Assembly (NCBI GenBank): GCA_900313745.1 | Contig: OMSM01000169.1 | Span: forward strand, 1-11,655 | Direction of reading: 5' to 3' | Source of the DNA: an uncultured Lachnospiraceae bacterium | GTDB lineage: Bacteria; Bacillota; Clostridia; Lachnospirales; Lachnospiraceae | DNA length: 11,655 nucleotides | Shown: positions 7,244 to 11,655 of the stretch, one piece after another | Layout of the letters: every line of letters starts with the position of its first letter | Numbering within the stretch: the first letter of the stretch is position 1 | Position numbers and translations under genes: made by a program | The notes under the pieces: model-generated | Told to the model about the DNA's origin: nothing | The model's database searches: none | What the model saw: only the letters and a program-made list of their open reading frames with translations

Positions 7244-8505
7244 TGGACATCGCGCGTACTTACGGGGATATCGTCCGCAGGCAGATAGAGAAGGACGGCA
7301 GGGATTCCGCGGCAAAACTGATCCGCGCCGGCCTGCACCTGGAGGGCTTCCGGTGCAGGTATCTCGCGGATAAGGCGCTCCCGGCCTCCCTGAGATTCTT
7401 AAACGAGCGGAGCATGAATCTTACCGCCTCCGCGCTTGATCACCCGGAGCGGCTTGCTTACACCAACATTTTTGCGCCCGTGGAGCTCCTCATGAGTTTT
7501 GGCCTCACCTGCGTCAGCATGGAGAATATCTCCTCGTTTCTCGCGGGATTCTATCTCGAGGATCTTCTCACCGACAAGGCGGAGACGCTGGGGATCGCGG
7601 GCACGCTCTGCTCCTACCACAGAACCTTCATCGGCGCGGTGGAGACAGGGCTTATTCCGACGCCGGCGGCCGCCGTGACCACCACGACCGTCTGCGACGG
7701 CAATGTGGGAACCTTCCGGTGGTTTGGGAAGAAGAGAGGCGTCGGGCCCTTCATCCTCGACATTCCCTACCGGTGGTCCCCGGAGGCGGAGAGCTACGTC
7801 GAGAACCAGCTCACGGAGCTTGCCGGCCATCTTCAGGCTGTCACGGGAAAGCCGTACGACGAGGACCTTCTGAAACTCATTCTGGAGCGGGAAAACCGCG
7901 GAAAGCAGCATTATCTCTCATTTCTTGAAAAGAGGCAGCATCACCGGTGGCCGAGCACGATTTCCCTGAACGTGTACCAGCTTTTCGCCACACATTTAAG
8001 CATTGGCGCGGAGTGGACGGAGCAGCTTTTTGCCCGGATGGACGAGGAGGTGGAGAGCTTTGCCGCGGAAACGGCGAAGCGCCTCTTCTGGGTGCACATC
8101 CAGCCTTATCCCCAGCCCTCGCTCAGGGAGTACATCAACACACCGGGGCGCGGAGTTGCGGTGTGCGCGGACGATTTCAACCTGGACTATACCGAACCTC
8201 TGGACGTGCAGCACCCGCTTAAGGCGCTGGCGCGCAAGATGATCCTGAATATTTACAACGGGCCGAACTCCCGGAAGGTCGGGGCGGTCGAGGATATGGT
8301 CAGGAAATATAAGCCGGACGGAGTGGTGCAGTTCGCCCACTGGGGATGCAGGCAGTCCGCGGGAGGCGCGATGGAGCTCAAGGAAAGGATGAAGGAACTC
8401 GGAGTTCCGATGCTTGTGCTGGACGGCGATGCCATCGACAGGAGAAATTCCCCTGACGGGCAGATCCGTACCAGGTTTGAGGCTTTCCTGGAAGTGATAG
8501 GATAA
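7243..8505 (+). CDS. 2-hydroxyacyl-CoA dehydratase family subunit (HgdB/FldB/HadB-like)
   Basis: The product is 420 aa and belongs to the HGD-D family (2-hydroxyacyl-CoA dehydratase subunits D, PF06050), which includes HgdA/B, HadB/C, FldB/C and the benzoyl-CoA reductase subunits BcrB/C. These bind a [4Fe-4S] cluster and catalyse ATP-activated radical dehydration or ring reduction. The family's three cluster cysteines are visible: C123 in LCSYHR, C151 in TTTVCDGN and C369 in HWGCRQSAGG. The family end motif DGQIRTRFEAFLE (405-417) is present. NIFAPVELLMSFGL (75-88) matches the usual N-terminal P-x-E-L segment. The ATG overlaps the tex stop by one base, and the only purine stretch upstream (GGGAAG) lies inside tex, so translation is probably coupled. 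The gene for a second subunit fused to the activator follows. The substrate is unknown. Confidence 0.9.
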   Translation: MDIARTYGDIVRRQIEKDGRDSAAKLIRAGLHLEGFRCRYLADKALPASLRFLNERSMNLTASALDHPERLAYTNIFAPVELLMSFGLTCVSMENISSFLAGFYLEDLLTDKAETLGIAGTLCSYHRTFIGAVETGLIPTPAAAVTTTTVCDGNVGTFRWFGKKRGVGPFILDIPYRWSPEAESYVENQLTELAGHLQAVTGKPYDEDLLKLILERENRGKQHYLSFLEKRQHHRWPSTISLNVYQLFATHLSIGAEWTEQLFARMDEEVESFAAETAKRLFWVHIQPYPQPSLREYINTPGRGVAVCADDFNLDYTEPLDVQHPLKALARKMILNIYNGPNSRKVGAVEDMVRKYKPDGVVQFAHWGCRQSAGGAMELKERMKELGVPMLVLDGDAIDRRNSPDGQIRTRFEAFLEVIG

Positions 8506-8549
8506 GCCCCGCGGCGGGCTCTTTTCCGCTGCCCGAGCAGGAAAAGGCC
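8505..8549 (+). promoter_or_regulatory. Two overlapping hairpins between the dehydratase genes; possible attenuator
   Basis: Directly after the dehydratase stop, AGCCC (8505-8509) can pair with GGGCT (8516-8520), followed by CTTTTCC, which resembles a weak intrinsic terminator. A second, longer hairpin uses CTTTTCC (8521-8527) paired with GGAAAAG (8540-8546), extended inside by GCT/AGC (8528-8530 with 8536-8538) and outside by GGC/GCC (8517-8519 with 8547-8549). The two cannot form together, because bases 8517-8519 are used by both. This is a geometry like attenuation, but it could be chance in GC-rich DNA. The rest of the gap, up to 8602, shows no clear promoter. Confidence 0.3.
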
Positions 8550-8615
8550 AGCCGCCGGAACAGTAATCTGCCCGCTGCCAGGTCTGAAAAGTATCCGTCT
8601 TTGGGGAATGAAATA

Positions 8616-10541
8616 ATGCTAGGTTTTGTCTGCAAATATACGCCGGTTGAGCTTATGGAGTCCATGGGAGCCGCGATGGTGCGGCTTAATCCTGAGGTCA
8701 CGGATTTTGACGCTGCCGACGCCGCGCTGCATCCCAACCTCTGCTCCTATGTAAAGGGGGTGCTGGAGGAGTTTTCCGAAAGGGATGACCTGGACGGCAT
8801 CATCCTCACCAGCTGCTGTGATTCCGTGCGCAGGCTCTATGATCTCTTAAAACGCCGTTATCCGGAGAAGTTCGTCGAGATTCTGGATGTCCCGAGACAT
8901 ACCAATGACTTTGCGTCGTCGCTGTACGCCGGGCGCATCCGGGAACTTACGGACAAATACGCCGCATGGCGGAGAAGCCGGGGGGAGGCGAAGGATAAAG
9001 GTCTGGGGGAGGATGACCCGGAAACCGGTCCGGAACCGGAACACAAGGCACTGTGTGAGGAACTAAACCGCCTTAGGGAGGCGTCCGGGCTCAGGAAAGC
9101 ACCGGAGGGAAGAGACGCCCTGAGAATTGTTCTTGCCGGGGCAAGGACTCCCGTGAGCTTAGTCCGCCGGATCGAGGACAGCGGCGCGGTGATCCGCGCT
9201 GATCTCACCTGCACAAGCATGGACAGGGCGGAGAAGATGGCGGTGCACCTTCCGGAGGAAATCCGGCCCGAAAACGTAATCGATGTCTACGCGAAGGCCC
9301 TGCTTAATCAGTTTCCCTGCATGCGGATGATCAGGGTATCCGGAAGGGAGGAGTATCTCCGGGGGCTCTCGGATGAGCTGGACGGGGTGATCTGCCACAC
9401 GGTGAAGTTCTGCGACATGTATTCCTTTGAGTACGCGTCACTGAAGGAAGAATCTCCGCTTCCGATGCTCAAGCTGGAGACGGATCTCACCAGGCAGTGC
9501 GAGGGGCAGATCCGTACCAGGGTGGAGGCCTTCCTCGAATCGCTTTCTCAGAAGAGGAGCAGGGAGGTATTTCCGGAGGCTTCAGCGGGGAAGGGCAATA
9601 AGAAGACCCGTACGGAACCCCCCGCCGGTATGGAAGAGCAGGCGTCCGGAGCTCCGGCACATTCCGGAGAGATGAGGACAGGGGAAAAAGAAGGAATGTT
9701 TTACGTCGGAATTGACAGTGGTTCCACCTCGACCAACGCGGTGGTCATGAATGCAGCGGGAGAGATCGTCTCCTCTGCGGTAATCCGCACCGGGGCGAAG
9801 GCCTCGGTCTCGGCGGACCGCATTCTCGAAGAGGTACTGAAGAAGGCGGGAGTATCCCGGGACGAAGTCGGCCGGATTGTCGCCACCGGCTACGGGCGCT
9901 CCGCCGTCTCCGCCGCGGACCGGCAGGTGACCGAAATTTCCTGCCACGCGAGGGGAGCCAGGTATTTTGCGCCGGGGGTGAGGACCATACTCGATATCGG
10001 AGGGCAGGACTCCAAGGCGATCAGGTTATCTCCTGTTAACCATGCAGACAGGCCTGCCGGCGGTCCTGCACCGGGCGGCAGGGCAGACTCGGGGGCCGCA
10101 CGGATCCCGGAAACCGAGGTCGAGGATTTCGTGATGAATGACAAGTGCGCCGCCGGAACAGGGCGTTTTCTCGAGGCGATGGCAAGGACTCTGGAGGTGG
10201 ATATCAGAGAGCTTGGGCCCATCTCCCTGGAATCAACGGAGCACATTGACATCAGCTCGATGTGCACAGTGTTTGCGGAGTCAGAGGTTATTTCACTGAT
10301 AGCACAGGATAAGGAGAAGGCGGACATCGCCGCCGGCGTGCACCGTGCGATCGCGGGAAAAGCGTATGGCCTTTTAAGCCGGACAGGGCTCACCGGTCCC
10401 TTCATGATGACCGGCGGCGTCGCCCGCAACCCCGGCGTTGTGAAGGCAGTGGAGGAACGGCTTGGCCAGAAGCTTATTCTCCCGCCGGATCCTGACATTG
10501 TCGGCGCCGCAGGCGCCGCACTTTATGCCATGGAGGGATGA
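8616..10541 (+). CDS. Fusion of 2-hydroxyacyl-CoA dehydratase-like subunit and HgdC-type ATPase activator
   Basis: The product is 641 aa, one unbroken frame with two domains. Residues 1-310 form a short HGD-D-type dehydratase module: TPVELMESMGA (9-19), HPNLCSYVKG (C43), SCCDSVRRLYD (C67/C68), HTVKFCDMYSFEY (C266) and EGQIRTRVEAFLE (296-308). A charged linker (about 311-358) follows. Residues 361-641 are a complete activator of the HgdC/BcrA/BadF ASKHA ATPase family: GIDSGSTSTNAVV (365-377), TGYGRSA (424-430), DIGGQDSKAI (460-469), NDKCAAGTGRFLE (C511), SSMCTVFAESEV (C550) and MMTGGVARNPGV. C511 and C550 are 39 apart, as are the [4Fe-4S] ligands of Acidaminococcus HgdC as I recall them (127 and 166). 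The ATG at 8616 is preferred, with GGGG at 8603-8606; a TTG at 8601 would add 5 residues and overlap that site. Residues about 472-500 are an extra Pro/Gly/Ala loop just before C511. The likely partner is the subunit encoded at 7243-8505. Confidence 0.88.
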   Translation: MLGFVCKYTPVELMESMGAAMVRLNPEVTDFDAADAALHPNLCSYVKGVLEEFSERDDLDGIILTSCCDSVRRLYDLLKRRYPEKFVEILDVPRHTNDFASSLYAGRIRELTDKYAAWRRSRGEAKDKGLGEDDPETGPEPEHKALCEELNRLREASGLRKAPEGRDALRIVLAGARTPVSLVRRIEDSGAVIRADLTCTSMDRAEKMAVHLPEEIRPENVIDVYAKALLNQFPCMRMIRVSGREEYLRGLSDELDGVICHTVKFCDMYSFEYASLKEESPLPMLKLETDLTRQCEGQIRTRVEAFLESLSQKRSREVFPEASAGKGNKKTRTEPPAGMEEQASGAPAHSGEMRTGEKEGMFYVGIDSGSTSTNAVVMNAAGEIVSSAVIRTGAKASVSADRILEEVLKKAGVSRDEVGRIVATGYGRSAVSAADRQVTEISCHARGARYFAPGVRTILDIGGQDSKAIRLSPVNHADRPAGGPAPGGRADSGAARIPETEVEDFVMNDKCAAGTGRFLEAMARTLEVDIRELGPISLESTEHIDISSMCTVFAESEVISLIAQDKEKADIAAGVHRAIAGKAYGLLSRTGLTGPFMMTGGVARNPGVVKAVEERLGQKLILPPDPDIVGAAGAALYAMEG

Positions 10542-10635
10542 TAAGCGGAAAAACAGCGCACTTCGGGCGCCGGGAAGAGCTGGTGAGAGCTCGGAGGAGG
10601 AAAAGCAGGCGCAGCCGGCCGGAAAGAGCTTTCTT

Positions 10636-11655
10636 TTACCCCGCGATTCCGAACTGCGCGTTGTACAGCTGCGCGTAGATTCCGTTCTTCGTGATCAACT
10701 CGCTGTGAGTTCCTTCCTCCGCGATGCCCTCGTCGTTCAGCACCAGGATGCGCTCCGCGTTGCGGATGGTCGAGAGGCGGTGGGCGATGACACAGGTAGT
10801 GCGGTTCTTCGCAAGCTTCTCCAGGGAATCCTGGACCACTTTCTCGGACTCGTTGTCCAGCGAGGAAGTCGCCTCGTCAAAGATAAGAATCGGGGGATTC
10901 TTCAGGAATACCCTCGCAATGGAAATGCGCTGCTTCTGGCCTCCGGAGACCTTCACGCCGCGCTGGCCTATGTCGGTGTAGTAGCCCTGGGGCAGGGCGG
11001 AGATGAAGTCGTGGGCGTTGGCAAGCTTAGCCGCGGCGATGCACTCCTCATCCGTCGCGCCGGGGCGGCCGTAGCGGATGTTGTCGATGACCGTGCCGGC
11101 GAAAAGATAGACATCCTGCTGCACGATGCCGATGTGATCCCGGAGGTCCTTCAGCTTCACATTACGCACGTCTTTCCCGTCGACAAGGATGCTCCCGTCG
11201 GTCACGTCGTAGAAGCGGGGAATCAGGGAGCACAGCGTCGTCTTTCCCGCGCCGGAGGAGCCGACCAGGGCGACGTACTCGCCGGGCGCAACATGAAGGT
11301 TGACGTCGTGCAGAACATCCCCGGGGGAGGAGCCGTAGCGGAAGTTTACGTGGTCAAAGCGGACGTCCCCCTTGACCGCCGGGAGCGGAAGCGCATTGGG
11401 TGCGTCCTCGATGTCGGGGCTGATCTCCATGATCTCCCGGAAACGGAGATAGCCCGAGTAGCCGTTCTGGAAGGACTCGGTGAAGTTCACCAGGGTCATG
11501 ATCGGCTCGACGCAGTTGTTGATGTAGAGCAGGAAGGTGACCATGTCCGCTACGGTCATCGTGCCGCGGACCATGCAGACGGCACCGACGATGATGGAGA
11601 TCACGGTGCACATGGTCTGCATCGCGTTTTCAAAGGAATTGAAGATCGCCATGAA
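10636..11655 (-). CDS. ABC exporter (MsbA/MDR-like), C-terminal part, cut by the window edge
   Basis: The reading frame runs open off the right edge, so the N-terminal part is missing and the first visible Met (11652) is not the true start. The visible 339 residues, counted here from that Met, begin with the last part of a transmembrane domain (hydrophobic stretches near 14-30 and 36-56). An ATP-binding domain follows, with Walker A GSSGAGKTT (131-139), Q-loop VQQD (177-180), signature VSGGQKQR (235-242), Walker B ILIFDE with catalytic E260, D-loop SSLD (263-266) and H-loop H291. The fused membrane-plus-ATPase layout is that of a half-transporter working as a homo- or heterodimer in the inner membrane, exporting drugs, lipids or peptides; the substrate cannot be told. 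The gene ends with TAA at 10636-10638 and converges on the dehydratase/activator gene across a 94-base gap that has no strong terminator hairpin. Confidence 0.93.
   Translation of the reverse strand, partial: FMAIFNSFENAMQTMCTVISIIVGAVCMVRGTMTVADMVTFLLYINNCVEPIMTLVNFTESFQNGYSGYLRFREIMEISPDIEDAPNALPLPAVKGDVRFDHVNFRYGSSPGDVLHDVNLHVAPGEYVALVGSSGAGKTTLCSLIPRFYDVTDGSILVDGKDVRNVKLKDLRDHIGIVQQDVYLFAGTVIDNIRYGRPGATDEECIAAAKLANAHDFISALPQGYYTDIGQRGVKVSGGQKQRISIARVFLKNPPILIFDEATSSLDNESEKVVQDSLEKLAKNRTTCVIAHRLSTIRNAERILVLNDEGIAEEGTHSELITKNGIYAQLYNAQFGIAG

Noticed and set aside
5564..7315. A 583-codon open frame on the minus strand opposite tex
   Set aside because: The translation has no recognisable domain, is rich in Arg, His, Leu and Pro as expected of a shadow frame in GC-rich DNA, and lies fully opposite a well-supported tex gene.
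9890..10498. A 202-codon open frame on the minus strand opposite the activator domain
   Set aside because: The + strand encodes clear activator motifs here; the opposite frame is Ser/Pro/Ala-rich and without domains.
7243..10541. Assigning the dehydratase genes to a named pathway such as phenyllactate, 2-hydroxyglutarate or benzoyl-CoA
   Set aside because: No pathway partner genes are in view, and subunit motifs alone do not fix the substrate.
10542..10635. Terminator between the fusion gene and the ABC exporter gene
   Set aside because: Only a very short stem (GAAA/TTTC at 10622-10633) before a short T-run was found; it is too weak to call.

Overview
The window is a stretch of bacterial chromosome from a GC-rich, anaerobic, Clostridia-like Firmicute, possibly Lachnospiraceae. 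The evidence is the mix of genes: an oxygen-sensitive radical dehydratase system, the RNA-binding protein Tex, a Firmicutes-type nicotinate phosphoribosyltransferase, AGGAGG-like ribosome sites, and a palindromic repeat containing GGGGACGGTTCTC of a kind I recall from Clostridia. The species cannot be read from the sequence. No tRNA, rRNA, CRISPR array, IS element or prophage gene was seen.

Left part (1-2962, + strand). A short palindromic repeat (about 42-143) lies directly in front of a 141-residue protein of unknown function (157-582). A 755-residue protein of unknown function follows (695-2962). It has a Gly-rich middle, a charged helical C-terminal half and a basic tail. Its stop codon is one base from that of the convergent gene for nicotinate phosphoribosyltransferase (pncB, 2964-4502, - strand), an enzyme of NAD salvage.

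Middle part (4503-8505, + strand). A divergent intergenic region separates pncB from a very small Smr-domain protein (4650-4898). Tex (5006-7243) comes next. The stop codon of tex overlaps the start codon of a 2-hydroxyacyl-CoA dehydratase-family subunit (7243-8505), so the two are probably translated together.

Right part (8506-11655). A 110-base gap with two overlapping hairpins precedes a 641-residue fusion protein (8616-10541). The first half of this protein is a second dehydratase-like subunit, and the second half is a complete HgdC-type ATPase activator with both iron-sulfur cysteines. Together the two genes encode all three parts of a 2-hydroxyacyl-CoA dehydratase or benzoyl-CoA reductase-like machine, packed into two polypeptides. 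No CoA-transferase, dehydrogenase or electron-transfer flavoprotein gene lies next to them to name the substrate. This is the most interesting part of the window. At the right edge, convergent to it, is the C-terminal half of an ABC exporter (10636-11655, - strand) whose N-terminus lies outside the window.

Several proteins here (PncB, Tex, the activator domain) carry extra Ala/Gly/Pro- or Lys-rich loops compared with what I remember of their families. This may be a trait of the genome.
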